A stretch of DNA of 64,000 nt, from contig CAJJDO010000018.1 of assembly GCA_905183005.1 (NCBI GenBank), forward strand, positions 69,210-133,209. Reading direction: 5' to 3'. The position numbers and the translations under genes were made by a program. The notes under the pieces are model-generated. The model made no database searches. It worked only from the letters and a program-made list of their open reading frames with translations, and was not told where the DNA came from. This stretch comes from Paramecium pentaurelia (taxonomy: Eukaryota; Ciliophora; Oligohymenophorea; Peniculida; Parameciidae). Positions within the stretch are counted from its first letter, which is position 1. Each line of letters begins with the position of its first letter. This document shows positions 1 to 11,320 of the stretch, piece after piece.

Positions 1-236
1 ACATAAATCATTAGATTTCTGTAATCAGTAATCATTTCATATTTACAAAAATTTAATCGATCTCTAAGACTATTAAATATTTCAAGTGAATTTTATCTTA
101 GTCCCATTTTAATCAATGTTGCTGGATCAATACTTGCAAAATCCTAGATTTGTGAGCCATTTTGAATAGCTGATGAAAATAATACTTTTCTTAAATGTTT
201 TGTATTTTAGAACATATTAAAATCTTTAATTTTCAT
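1..236 (-). CDS. Partial hypothetical protein, 5' end of a gene leaving the window
   Basis: The minus strand is open from an ATG at 236 to the left edge, about 78 codons with TAA/TAG read as Gln and no TGA. The visible part is a soluble, mixed-charge N-terminus (starts MKIKDFNMFQ, later LRKVLFSSAI). I do not recognise the family. The start codon lies only 10 bases from the start codon of the divergent uS19 gene, so either the two share a minimal promoter or the true start is the internal Met at residue 8. The 3' part is outside the window. Confidence 0.5.
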
Positions 237-246
237 TTTTCAAATT

Positions 247-740
247 ATGGCTGAATAAACCCAAGACAAACAATTCAAGGGAGTTAAGAAGTTTACTTAT
301 AGAGGTCTCTAACTTGAAGAGCTAGTAAAACTTCCTATGGATAAATTGGTGGAATAATTCAGAGCCAGATAAAGAAGAAGAATCTCAAATCAAGGAGAAA
401 AGGTGCATGCTTTCTAAAACTTGATGAAGAAGGTAAATAATAAAATCAATATATTTAGATCAGAAAGTCCAAGAAAGAAACATTACCAGGAGAAAAGCCA
501 AAACCTGTTAAGACTCATTAAAGAAATACAATTGTTGTACCTGAAATGGTTGGTTCAATTGTTGGAGTCTACAATGGAAGATAATTCAGTAATGTTGAAA
601 TCAAGTTTGATATGATTGGCAGGTATTTATTTGCAATAGCATCTATTAGATATTTGGGTGAATTCTCATTAACATATAAGCCAACCAGACATGGTAAGCC
701 AGGAGTTGGTGCAACAAAAGGATCACAACACACAGATTGA
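247..740 (+). CDS. RPS15: 40S ribosomal protein S15 (uS19)
   Basis: Structural protein of the 40S head near the decoding site and the central protuberance contacts. Splicing two introns (433-458, 26 nt; 623-649, 27 nt, both GT...TAG) gives 146 residues, the usual eukaryotic uS19 length. Recognisable blocks are KKFTYRG near residue 16, RARQRRR, PEMVGSIVGVYNG, the GRYLGEFS stretch rebuilt across the second intron, and the C-terminal TYKPTRHGKPGVGAT. The conserved blocks line up only when both introns are removed, so the model is secure. It is divergent from the gene at 1-236. Confidence 0.96.
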
Positions 741-1500
741 TGTTATGGATTTAAAAGTACATTAAGTTAATTCTACAATTATTTATAATGTTTGCAATTG
801 CTATAAAATAATTTTAATATATCAAGGCAGCAATCATTTTTTAACTTTAAAATATTGTTTTTGTTTCTTAAGAAAGATAGTTATTAACTTTATTTTCTTA
901 TACTCAACTTATAAATAAATTAAAATGCTTTTTGTTTATTTTGTTGATGATGATATTATTTTTCATATTCATTTATTAATTATATAATAATTATACTTTT
1001 AGGTTGATTATTTTTCTATAAACTTAAGGGAATGATAGCTAAATTAATTTAACAAAAGGTTATATTAAATTAAGACTTGATTGTTCTTTTATTAAATAAT
1101 ACCTTCCAGAAGAATTTATATCTGTAAGAAATATGGAAAATCATTATCCATTTTTTAATTTAAACTGATAGAGTGTTTATTGAACTTTAAATATATCTAA
1201 AATATAAAATATTTAGACAAATAATTTATGGATTAGGTAAATTATAATTATTTAATTGAAGTATCAATTAAATTAATCTTAATCTTATCAATAATAATTA
1301 CTTTTTTGTATAATTTTTATTTATCATTTCAATAAAAGGAATTAAAAAATACTTAGGTTAACAATCTAAAAATGAATTTATAATCTGGAATTATTATTTT
1401 TTTAATAAAATACAGATATAATAAAGATAAACTATATTTTATATTTAAATATATATATATATATAAATATATTTTCAGGGAAAGAAATAATTTAAATAAA
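741..1500. other. AT-rich intergenic region with one weak small reading frame
   Basis: This is unusually long for this gene-dense region. The only protein-like stretch is a plus-strand frame at 947-1168 (73 codons, two Met codons at the start, hydrophobic N-terminus then a charged part containing KGYIKLRLD and YLPEEFISVRNMENHY). It has no recognisable homology and could be a chance frame, because TGA is the only stop. The rest is low-complexity A/T, including a TA run near 1447-1462. Confidence 0.3.
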
Positions 1501-2256
1501 ATGAATAATTTTTGTTTTTATCATGATGGTTTATTAGAAGATCGAGAGAAGTACTTCAAATAAGATATCATAAACTTTATAGGAAATGTATTAGCTTATA
1601 TGAGAGAAAAAAATATTGAAATTTTAACTTATTAGCATTTTAATAAATGTTGGATGGAAAATGATATTCATTTTATCCATTAATGTCAATTAGAATGGGA
1701 ATCTTAGGATGATTATTACAATCTATTATATGGAATAATACTAAATAAATTGATTGAATCTCCTTTATACTTTGAATAGTTGTCATTGTTTTACTTAATT
1801 TATACTATATATGTTACTTTAGATTAAAAGATTCTAATATCTTTAGATCAAGAAACAATGAATTAATTATATTTTTTTTTTTAGGAATGCAAAGAAAAAA
1901 ATAATCATGATGTTTTTCTTCTTTTTCTGGAATTAAATAAATAAAATGCATTTTTATTAAGTTCTCGTGTTGGATGTAAAAGATTATCCATTCATCCATG
2001 TGGTTTACCATATATAATTACAAAAAGAAAGTAATAAAATTGATAATGTAGTAAAGCTCAATTAAAATAGATTACAGAAGAAAGAGAGGATGAATAAGAA
2101 AGAGCTGAAAGAACAGATTTGACAAAATAATTATTGAATGCAAGTGAGAGATATCATAAAGCAAAACAAAAATAAAATATTAAATTAAAGAGTACTGATC
2201 CACATTTTGCATAAAGATGCATTCATACTTTTAGTAATATTAATTAGAAATAATGA
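1501..2256 (+). CDS. snRNA-activating protein complex subunit 1 (SNAPC1)-like protein
   Basis: Predicted 244-residue protein after removing one 21-nt intron (2031-2051), whose retention would introduce an in-frame TGA. SNAPC1 is a scaffold subunit of SNAPc, which recognises the proximal sequence element of snRNA promoters for RNA polymerases II and III. What resembles the family is the order of helical segments: an N-terminal block LLEDREKYFKQDIINF, then LTYQHFNKCW, a middle YLIYTIYVTL segment followed by I.L..ET.NQL, then DVFLLFLELNKQNAFLL. The C-terminus is basic and Gln-rich. This is fold-level resemblance from memory and not a motif match, so the assignment is moderate. No neighbour supports the role. 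Confidence 0.55.
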
Positions 2257-2599
2257 ACATAAATAACTATTGTATATAGTATGATCTATTAATAAGTTAT
2301 TTTTTCATATTGTATTATAAATTTATTAGATTATTTATTAAATAGATGATTTTCCATTTATATTAGGTATTCTGTTATTATTTATTAATTTCTCTTCATT
2401 AAGTTTAATATAATTTATTTAATCAATAATTACTATTAATAGTATATTTTTTTAGAAAACAATATTTCAATAATAATTTCAGTATGACAATGTTCAAATT
2501 TTTATTGATTCTTTGAAATAACAATCTTCAATATATTATAATTTTATTGTATTGATTTTCCTGAAAATCAAAAAAAATTAATAAATACTTTTTTCATAA
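2257..2599. other. Short intergenic spacer
   Basis: AT-rich spacer between two plus-strand genes. I see no coding-like frame, RNA gene or repeat. Confidence 0.5.
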
Positions 2600-3677
2600 A
2601 TGAAAAATTAGGATGAGAAAAAATATATATTAGACAGAATCGGCACAGGCAGTACCATGGCCTAAACTGGATAATAATCTCAATTCTAGTAATAATTCTA
2701 ATGTGAATTTAATTAACCCACTTTTGGTAAAATAAAAAAAGAGCAAAACTATAAGATCAATAATAGGTATTAAAAACAAGATATAAATGATGACCCTGTT
2801 GAATAAGAATAGTAAATGAGGGATAATCAGAACTTATAAGAAATATAATAATTATAAGAAAAAGATGTATAAACAAAACAAAAAAAAATAAAAGAAGATG
2901 AATATTAGAAATTAATTAAATTTAATGAAGATAATTACAATATTGATAATCAATATTTAGAACCTGAATAAGAGTCACCTATTATGAAACCTAAGAAAGT
3001 CAAAGGAGACCATCTTTACATTGCTTGGTATGATATATTTGAATTTTAGTTAGATAAAGCCTTTTGGGGAATTTTTATTAAAGTATCATTTATAAGATAT
3101 AGCTCATCCTTACATTAAAAAGAGGACAACAACAAAATGCTGCTTTTTTTCTGTGAATACTAAATAATCTCTTTATTAGACATAAAAATAAAATATTATT
3201 AAAGTAGGCCAAGTGTTATATGATGATGCAAATGAAGATCATTGTAACTTACTATACTCAATTTTCTATTTAATATTCCAATTAGAAAAACTATCAAAAA
3301 GAAAATCTTAAGAGATCTCAAATAATAAAATTAACTTATTCTAATTATTATATACTTTATCTTGTGTTACATCATTTAGAGATGATTTATTTTAAATTGG
3401 TAAATTCGACAAAGAAAAGATTGTCTCTATTATGTTTATTTGTTCTAAATACATTTTTGAAGTCTTATAATATGGAAGTTTAGATCCTATTTTTAAAAAT
3501 ACTGAAAGTAATGGGGAAACATTCCATAATTTAATGACTTGTATTCATATGGGAGTATTTCGATATATTTCTAATTCTAATTATATTTAGGAAAAAGAAA
3601 TTTATTAAAATTTACAAAACAAAAGTGTAAAACAACTATTAGATATTTGGAAAGAGAACAAATTTAAAAATAATTGA
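2600..3677 (+). CDS. Hypothetical protein, 351 residues, Gln-rich N-terminus
   Basis: One 22-nt intron (3028-3049, GTATGATAT...TTTTAG) joins two frames; without it the first frame hits TGA at about 3220. The first third is polar and Gln/Glu-rich, probably disordered. The C-terminal two thirds look globular and mostly helical, with a Cys pair (TTKCCFF) and blocks such as LLYSIFYLIFQLEKL and VSIMFICSKYIFEVLQYG. I do not recognise a family. A helical GTPase-regulator or cytoskeletal fold would be possible but is a guess. Confidence 0.7.
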
Positions 3678-3916
3678 AAACATTTGATTAAATCAATTTT
3701 GATTTTTATATATTAATTAATAAGGTTATTATAAAAAATCACACACACATTTATATGTGAATACTATTAAAATTCTCATTTTAACTTCAAAAAAAATATA
3801 TTTGGAAATAATTTATATAAAATTTGTTATAATATAAAAAGATTATATTATAATAAAAAGGTTTATATCCAATTTTTATTTCTTTTTAAAGATACATTCA
3901 TTATTAAAATTAATTC

Positions 3917-4246
3917 ATGGATAATTTAAAAAAGGCACAAAAACTCATGTAATTTCTTTAGATATACTTAGAAAATTTGGATAAATAACAAAAGATGACA
4001 TTGTGATTGGTAAAGATGAGGTTGATAGAAAATTTTTAACTCCATGTGGTCCTGTGTATACAGCATATCATGATTGCTTGAAATAAAATTATGGAGATGT
4101 TATCATCTGTATAAAAGCATATAATTACATTAGGTGATAAATTTAGAGAGAAAATGATAGAATGTGAAGTTAGTCAAGGATTTTTCAAATATGATGTTTC
4201 TGACATAAGAAGAAGAAGATAAAAACTCCATGGAAGCGAAGCTTGA
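3917..4246 (+). CDS. Small twin CX9C (CHCH-type) protein, probably mitochondrial intermembrane space
   Basis: Two introns (3949-3971, 23 nt; 4109-4133, 25 nt) must be removed to join three frames, giving a 93-residue protein. Cysteines at residues 36 and 46 and at 57 and 67 form two CX9C motifs, the signature of the coiled-coil-helix-coiled-coil-helix fold oxidised by the Mia40/Erv1 relay. Small size and no signal peptide fit intermembrane-space assembly factors such as the Cox17/Cox19/Cmc group. The second Cys of the second motif is rebuilt after the second intron, which supports the splicing. Which member of the group it is cannot be told from the sequence alone. Confidence 0.78.
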
Positions 4247-4653
4247 TTTATTAATTATTATAGAAGCATCATAGCTCATTATTATTATTATTTGTATATA
4301 TATATACATACTTTTCACTGTTTTTATTTTTCATAATTAAATTTAATATCAGTTGAGCTTAATTAAATACATGAATACATTATAGACAAGTTTAGAATAT
4401 AAGAGCAATATACATATAGGTGATAAAATTAATATACAATTCTAAAAATAAATGTAATAAATTTATTCTTATTGAAAAAATTATGTATAATAAATCAAAT
4501 AGAAACCAATTATTCATTAATTATTACGTAATTCTTAATAATGGAATTTTTATTTACATATATGTCATATTAAAACTCTTTAAAAAAATTCTGTAACCAT
4601 TTTTTTGGTTATTTTTCAAATAATAACTTTAAGAGTTTCCATCTTATAATGTA
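4247..4653. other. Intergenic spacer
   Basis: AT-rich, with an (ATT)n stretch near 4279-4291 and TA repeats near 4297-4309. No coding-like frame stands out on either strand. Confidence 0.5.
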
Positions 4654-5230
4654 ATGAAATGTTTTGGAAAAAATTTTAAACATGAATTCTAGAGAATTTG
4701 TGAAGTATAAATGGTTGAATATGATTATAAATTGAGAAATAATATTAATAAGGATGAATAATTAATCAATTATTCATATAAAGCTATGACTAATACTTAA
4801 ACTATTTGTTCTAAAAAAGTAAATCAGTAATATGAATAAGAAGAATTTTATTTTATTTTATCAAATTAAAGTAGATATCATTGAAATAACAATGAAATTC
4901 AAATGAATAACATATATTCTTATTTTATTTGTTTAAATTCAAATGTTCTATAATAATAATATATTATAATGAAAGATCAGTAATTCTTTAATTAGATTTA
5001 GGGTTTATAATTAAGAAATAGTTCAAGAGAATTTATTAGATATAATATTTTTAAATTATCATAGATGATAAGAATAGTGATTGATATAATAATAATAGAT
5101 TAAATTGATATATTTATTGAAATAGGATAGTTTATAAAATTTAGATTGTCATCTTAATAATATAATCATTTCATTTAAGCATAATAAGTAAGATTTAAGT
5201 ATTTAGATTATAAAAATAGATTCTAAGATT
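4654..5230 (+). pseudogene. Possible decayed or mis-modelled gene interrupted by an in-frame TGA
   Basis: From ATG 4654 an open frame of 77 codons with good protein character (MKCFGKNFKHEF, later EYDYKLRNNINKDEQLINY and QQYEQEEFYFILSNQ) ends at TGA 4882-4884. The same frame then stays open for roughly another 150 codons, with Lys/Asn/Gln-rich sequence of the same style. I found no short intron that removes the TGA. The region may be a recent pseudogene, a gene with a sequencing error, or two adjacent small frames. The overall style resembles polar segments of ciliate signalling proteins, but no domain can be named. Confidence 0.35.
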
Positions 5231-5279
5231 ATTTTATATATTTGTATTAATATAATATATTATTTTAATATTAAATTTA

Positions 5280-5552
5280 ATGTCTCATTAAGAAATAAGA
5301 ACTCAATAAAACAGCTTTGAAAATTGTCAACCAGAATTAGATTTCGAAATGATTATAAATGAAAAAGACAGATTGATACAATATTTAGAAAAATAATAGG
5401 AAATACTGAAACACAAACTCTAGTTTTATTAATTCGAATATCATCAAGCAATATTAGAACATCATTAAAAATAGATCGAATAATTTGATATATAAAATAA
5501 AAAATAACCATCAATTATGTTAGTCTAAAAGTAAATAGATGAAGAATATTGA
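5280..5552 (+). CDS. Small helical hypothetical protein (90 residues)
   Basis: Intronless frame from ATG 5280 to TGA 5550-5552. The middle is strongly charged and Gln-rich with heptad character (INEKDRLIQYLEKQQEIL), suggesting a short coiled coil. No domain is recognised. It converges on the minus-strand gene ending at 5854. The protein-like composition argues that it is real, but it is short. Confidence 0.5.
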
Positions 5553-5853
5553 ATTTTCTCATTGTATTATATTAGAAATTAATAAAATTCTTATCTTTTG
5601 AGATCATTCCATTCATAATTTATATAGGTAGTATATATAGTTTTATTATGTTGATTTGAATAATAATCAAAGAACTAAAAATATATAGAGGTGATAATTT
5701 AAATTATAATATTGATAATCAATTCTTTTGTTTCAAACATATTAATGGTATCTTTGGTATACATCTCTTTTAATTTATTATAATATTTATTATTCTTCTG
5801 GTTGAACCGTAAAGGAAAATCTCCAGCAATATTAATATATTGCATCAAAATTT
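5553..5853. other. Spacer between convergent genes
   Basis: No gene assigned. Several frames on the minus strand are free of TGA here, but no model with a start codon and splice sites is better than chance. Confidence 0.4.
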
Positions 5854-6379
5854 TCAATAATTGACCAAGCGAATTTGAGATGCAATAATATTATGCCTTT
5901 ATGGAAAAATATGCAATATAAAATTGGATAAATATAATACGAGCATCTATAAGAATACACAAAAACTGCCTTCATTAATAGTGAATATAATTACTGGATT
6001 AAGAAAATGCTAAAACTCTTAGGGATTGATTGAATCCAATAAATGGAATAGTTACCAATATTAATATAATTTCTAAGAGGATTGTCACTATTAATAAATT
6101 AATGACTAAGTATCCATAATAAATTAGAAGGATTGCTAATTTTGTATCTAAAATTAAGTGAGGCTGGAAATAAAAGGTAAGAGTAGTAAGTGTAATTGAT
6201 GTAAACATTTCAATCAATGCTGAAATTGTCATGCATTTTGTACATGAATCATCCATTGAATTAATACAAATTAAATTTATATATGTAAAGAAAAATAATT
6301 CTTTATTATTAAATCTAAATGAAAGTTTATTAATTATCACAAAGGAAATTGTCTTTTTTTTGGAATTACTGTAAAACAC
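5854..6379 (-). CDS. Small multi-pass membrane protein, unknown function
   Basis: ATG at 6379, with a TGA just upstream in the same frame. Removing a 25-nt intron with an AAG acceptor (5970-5994) bypasses an in-frame TGA and gives 166 residues. After a basic N-terminus there are three or four hydrophobic segments, including ALIEMFTSITLTTLTFYF, LLIVTILLEIILILVTIPF and LQMLVLYLSNFILHIF. A CTKC motif precedes the first. No family recognised. The spliced length is a multiple of three, and the post-intron frame keeps hydrophobic-helix character. Confidence 0.5.
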
Positions 6380-6719
6380 ATTGATAAAAATAAATATTTT
6401 CAGATCTTTATAATGAGATTAATGATAATAAAAAATTAAAAGCTCTATTTGGAAATAGAAATAGTGGATTATTATAAATAAAATTAATAAACAAAGAATA
6501 AATAATACAAATGAATAAGTAAGTAGAGAATTAGATTAAGAATAATATTTTTGAATAGTGTGTAAATACTAATTTATGTTAATTGTTTTTCTTAATGTGG
6601 ATTAGAGTACTTTGTGAATAGTTTAAAAATTATTGCATATAATTTAGAATAAGCAAACTTAATTCATTAAATGTAATATTAATATAATCTTAACTCTTTA
6701 TCATATTGTTTTTGTAAAT
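6380..6719. other. Spacer between divergent genes
   Basis: AT-rich, presumably holding both 5' regulatory regions. No motif can be named. Confidence 0.4.
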
Positions 6720-7079
6720 ATGATGAATGATAAATCTCCTCACAATAATACTAAAAGAAACTTAAAAAATCTAAGAAAATTCATTTTAGAATAAATAAGA
6801 GAATAAAAAATAATTAATAGAATATTTAAATAGATTGATCAGTTGATCTAATACAGATTAATTATTAATATTAATTAAATTTATATTTACAACTCAATAA
6901 ATACATTATTGTAATGCAATAAACTCAATTATCTAATAAAAATTAACTCATTTTTAATTATTTACTTGTAAAATATTAGTCAAAAATAGCTAAAACAAAT
7001 TAGTAAATTGATTATTCATCTTCTTATAGTTAATTATCTAATCAAATAAGATTTTTTTATTTCTACAAATAGATAATGA
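6720..7079 (+). CDS. Small hypothetical protein
   Basis: Open from ATG 6720 to TGA 7077-7079 (119 codons). A perfect-looking 27-nt intron (7003-7029, GTAAATTG...CTTATAG) lies inside; its length is a multiple of three, so frame is kept with or without it (110 or 119 residues). The N-terminus is basic (MMNDKSPHNNTKRNLKNLRK), then Ile/Asn-rich. No domain recognised; it may be a chance frame. Confidence 0.35.
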
Positions 7080-7253
7080 AAAACATAAGATTAAATTAGA
7101 ATAATTTTAATAATTTCAATTAAATGCCATCCAATTATTATTGTTTAATTATGCTTTATTTGACAGTTATTAATGTAGATACTTAATGATTAAATTATGA
7201 ATATGAAGTTTTGATCAAAATATATATATAAGTTTTATAAATAAAATTATTAA

Positions 7254-10200
7254 ATGAAGTTTCAGAAATTGGAAGACGATTAAACATTAAAAGATCAATA
7301 GAATCTAAAATAAAAGAAGGAATTATTAAAATAAGAATTTGAACATTTGGAAGAAATAAAAAAATATGATAATTTATCAATTGTTTCAAGCAATGATTTT
7401 AAGTTTAAAGCAGAATTAGATAAACTGTTAGAAATGAATAGAAGTAAAAATAAAGAATTAAGTTTATTATTGAAACCTTAAACATTTTAACCATCTAAAT
7501 CTTAAATGGGAGGTTCATAAATGTAAACAATATCTGGGACTTATGGTTAGATTAGATCTATTAATAATCATCATTCAGATCCCTTATTTGTAACATTTAC
7601 ATAGAGCATTTATACTAAAGATACAGATAGCAATGAATAATACATAGAGTAATTAAAAGTCTAAGAAGAACGATATAACGATTTAATTTTAGAAGAATCT
7701 GAAAAAAGAGATTCTCTAGAGTAATAATTAATTCAAATAGAAAAATCTAAATTAATCTTACAATAAAAAGTAGAATAATATTAAATGTTAACAAGAATGT
7801 CAAATAAGAGATTTTCTAATACTTAATCTTTATAATTTTTAGCAGAATAAAAAAAGGAAACTAGTAAAGTAAATTTGAGATCAATTAAAGATGAATTTGA
7901 ATAAATGAAGAAAATGCAAGACACATATAAAAAATAATAAAAAGAAAAATAATCAAATTTATAAAAGGTTATTTATGTAGGAGAAGAGAATATTGGACAT
8001 AATGCAATTAAAATAGAACATGCTTTATAAATGAATACTGAATGTGTTAGATAAATAGAAAAATTAGAAATTGAAAAATAAAAGAAAATTGAAAAAAAAT
8101 TAGAAAGTCGTTATATATTAACATATATTGAATGTTTTGAAAATTTTGAAAGAATTTTTATGTAACCAACAGGTGTTCAAAATGCTTATAGATTAGTTGA
8201 TGAATTTTAAGTAGATGAAGAATAATTACGTAAATATTCATAATAATAAATTTAATTTGATTAATCAGCTAATGTATAAAGTGAAGAAGATTTTGATCGT
8301 AATGAATTATTATCATAAATAACTAAATTTTATTAATAAGGTGAAAATAGAACAAAATATATTTTAAATTTCATGTTAGAATAATATTGGCATTTATAAT
8401 CAACCTTAAATAAAAGTAGTTTAGAATATGAAAATTTATTAAAATAAAAAAAAGTGTTATTAGATGTTATTGAAAATTTAGAATGGGAAATTAATGAATT
8501 AAAATAAAAAAATCCAAATTTGGAAGTACATGAATATTCATCTGTTGCAGAAGATGCTGGATTATTAGAAGTTAAAGAATAAATGACAACATTAAATATT
8601 AAAAAAATGGAAATGGAAGATCATTCAGATAATGTTTTATATTAAAAAGCTGCAAAAGCATAAGGATTGTTAATGAAATTTTAATTGGGATTAGCAGAAT
8701 TTGTGCATAGAGTCTTTTAAATTATATCACTTATAGATAATAAGAATAAAGAAATTAAAAAGTTTAAATATACAGGTTTATCAAGTGAAATATTGAATTT
8801 TGAAAAATATTTAGCAAAAGTATATCATTCAAATGAAAAGAAATTTTAAATTACTAATAATTCTGAATAAATGGATGTTTAACCATTACATTTAAATTTA
8901 TTTTAAATTTCCAATATCATTTCATAAATATTAAATATCAATTAAAATATTGTTGAAGAAATTAGTTCCTATTTCTTTATATAATGTAAGACTGATTAAA
9001 TTTTATGGTTTCATTTAACATAAGATAATTTCACTTAATTTATAAGCTAATTTAAATCATTTGATTCTATTCTAATATAAAAGGAACTATAATCTCCAAA
9101 AGTCATTAATTAATTTAGAGAATAATTAATAGACATTTTTACTAATAATTTCAAGGAATTATTCACTTTTTTTACAAATATGTATAGTAAAGTTAAAGAT
9201 ATAGCAGAGGATTTATTAATTCATTTGAAAGAAAATAATCCTAAGTTTGATTTTAATAAATTAAATAGAAATCTAGCAAAAGAAGGTTAAGATATTAAAT
9301 AAGCAAAATAATTAATTATAAAAAGAATGATTGAATATAAGACTGGAGATAATTACTCATTAAGAAAAGAAAATTCAATGTAAGCTCTTAAGAATACTAA
9401 AACTAAAATTGAAGATGATTAAGTTATTGAATAAGTTTAAACTAAATTATAATAAGATTATTAAAATTCAAAAGATTTATTTCCATTAAAAGAAGAATTT
9501 GATGAATCATAATTAACTTAAATTAAAAGCTTTTTTAGATAAAAAATTAAAGAAAAAAATGAAGAAAAGAAAGAATGTAAAACTGATTAAAATTCAACAA
9601 AAGATTAAATTACAATTATTAAAGATTAATAAGACTTTTAATAGAAAAAAAAAATATAAGAAAAAAATGAAAATAAATATGATAAAGGAAGAAATAAAAA
9701 AAATTAAGAAATTAAACCATAAAAATAAGTTATAAGAGATGAATTAGAATAAGAAAGAGAATTAATGAAAGCTTAAATTGCTTCTAATGTTTAGAAAATG
9801 TAAGAAGAAAAAGAAAGAAAAGAAAAGCCTGAATTTAAAGAATAATAAAATGAAAGAAAAACATAAATAAAAGAATCAACTGAAAGACTCTATGGAGAAA
9901 GAGGATATACTGTATAATTGATTAGAAATATGGCTTTGACATCAAATATTTTGAGTGATATAGATTAATTAGAACATTTTCAAACTAAAATTGAATAACC
10001 ATAATTAGTAAGTACTTTTGTTATGTAAAGGAAAAATTTGCATAAAAATTTAACTAAAGATTTAACATTACCATAATTATCTTACTTAAAACCAACAAGT
10101 GCATATATAGCAAGAAGGAATTAATCATCTGAATAAATTAAGGCTATGGATTATAAAAGATATTATGAAATAGAAAATGGTGTCAGTATAAGACCATAAA

Positions 10201-10397
10201 CACAATAATTAGCAAGGAAGTCTATTTCTAAATAAAAAACTAATACTTTTAACACAGAGGAATATAAGAAGAAGTACTCAGAGAAGAATTTAAAGAATTA
10301 TAATAGTGACATCAAATCTAACTAAATGCCTCAACCTATAGCAGAATTTCCAACAAATAATGGTCCTTAGTCATGTTTAATCCCTTAAATGTATTGA
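7254..10397 (+). CDS. Large coiled-coil protein (1047 residues), probable cytoskeletal or ciliary component
   Basis: A single uninterrupted frame of 1047 codons, far beyond chance. Residues about 1-60, 140-280 and 690-900 are Lys/Glu/Gln-rich with heptad patterning. Between them is a more globular helical part (about 400-650) with blocks such as LLMKFQLGLAEFVHRVFQII and SYFFIQCKTDQILWFHL. The C-terminal 130 residues are basic and Ser/Asn-rich. No catalytic motif is seen. Many ciliate axonemal or basal-body proteins look like this, but nothing in the sequence fixes the role. The start was taken at the first ATG after an upstream in-frame TGA at 7212. Confidence 0.85.
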
Positions 10398-10522
10398 TTC
10401 ACAATAATTTACACATATATTATAAATAATTAATCAAATAAATTTGATATACTTTTCATTAATAACAGATTTTAAGAGCTTTTTCTATTAGATTCTATAT
10501 TTGATAAATTTTAACGAATTCA

Positions 10523-10873
10523 TTGAAATTTAGAGATTTTCATTATAGAAATTTAAATAAACAAAAAATACAATTTTGTATTTTAAATAGAATGTTTTTA
10601 GTTTTAATTAGATTCTTAATTGTAAAGTGTTTATCATTTGGAAATATGAAAGATTTTTATTTATTTTTAATGATTTTATATTTGTTAATTAACAAATATA
10701 ATAGATTAAAATATTAATCTAAATATAGAAAATAATCATCTTCATTAAAAGTAGTGGATATTTTTAATAAAAAATTAGCAGTAATTTAAATTTATAATCA
10801 TAGAGATAGAACTAAGAAAATAATTGCTCTAATTCTTAATCTTTCTAGATTATTAGATTTATATAATTAATGA
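10523..10873 (+). CDS. Small hypothetical protein (116 residues)
   Basis: Intronless frame ending TAA TGA at 10868-10873. The first half has one or two hydrophobic stretches (MFLVLIRFLIVKCL and FYLFLMILYLLI), the second half is basic and Ser/Lys-rich. Possibly a small membrane protein. No homology recognised; the composition is plausible but not decisive. Confidence 0.35.
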
Positions 10874-11320
10874 AAAACAAACAATTTTTACAATAACCTA
10901 ATGAAATTTCATTTCTTTATTAGAAAAATAAAAAATTTAACTTATAATAATTGAGATCTCAAATCTAATTAAACTATCTAAATAATTATTAAATTTCATA
11001 AACTATCATTTCAAATTATTAGATTTGTATATGAACTTAATCTATATATTTATGGTAATTTCATGCTTTGCTCTTGAGACATACTCTACTAAAGAAGTGA
11101 ATCAATTGAATAAACCTTTATAAATTCTTCTGGATGGAATCAAAATTGAATGATAAGAATTAAAAAATATGTTACTTGTCAACAATAACAATGAGTCAAA
11201 CTTAAACTATAATTAAAATGAAAATATGTTTCTTTAGGACTTCTTTTTGTATTGGTACTATTAAAATATTTATACATATTTATTTAATATTAATAATTAG
11301 AATCTATTTACAATCAAATA
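10874..11320. other. Intergenic spacer
   Basis: AT-rich upstream region of the WD-repeat gene. Nothing recognisable. Confidence 0.4.

Noticed and set aside
5733..5994. Alternative 29-nt CAG or 48-nt TAG introns in the small membrane-protein gene
   Set aside because: The 25-nt intron with an AAG acceptor gives a hydrophobic, protein-like C-terminus and a typical intron length. The 48-nt version is too long, and the 29-nt version is less natural.
5900..6030. Plus-strand peptide-like frame (MPLWKNMQYKIGQ...)
   Set aside because: It is antisense to the minus-strand membrane protein, whose hydrophobic segments and in-frame splicing explain the sequence better.
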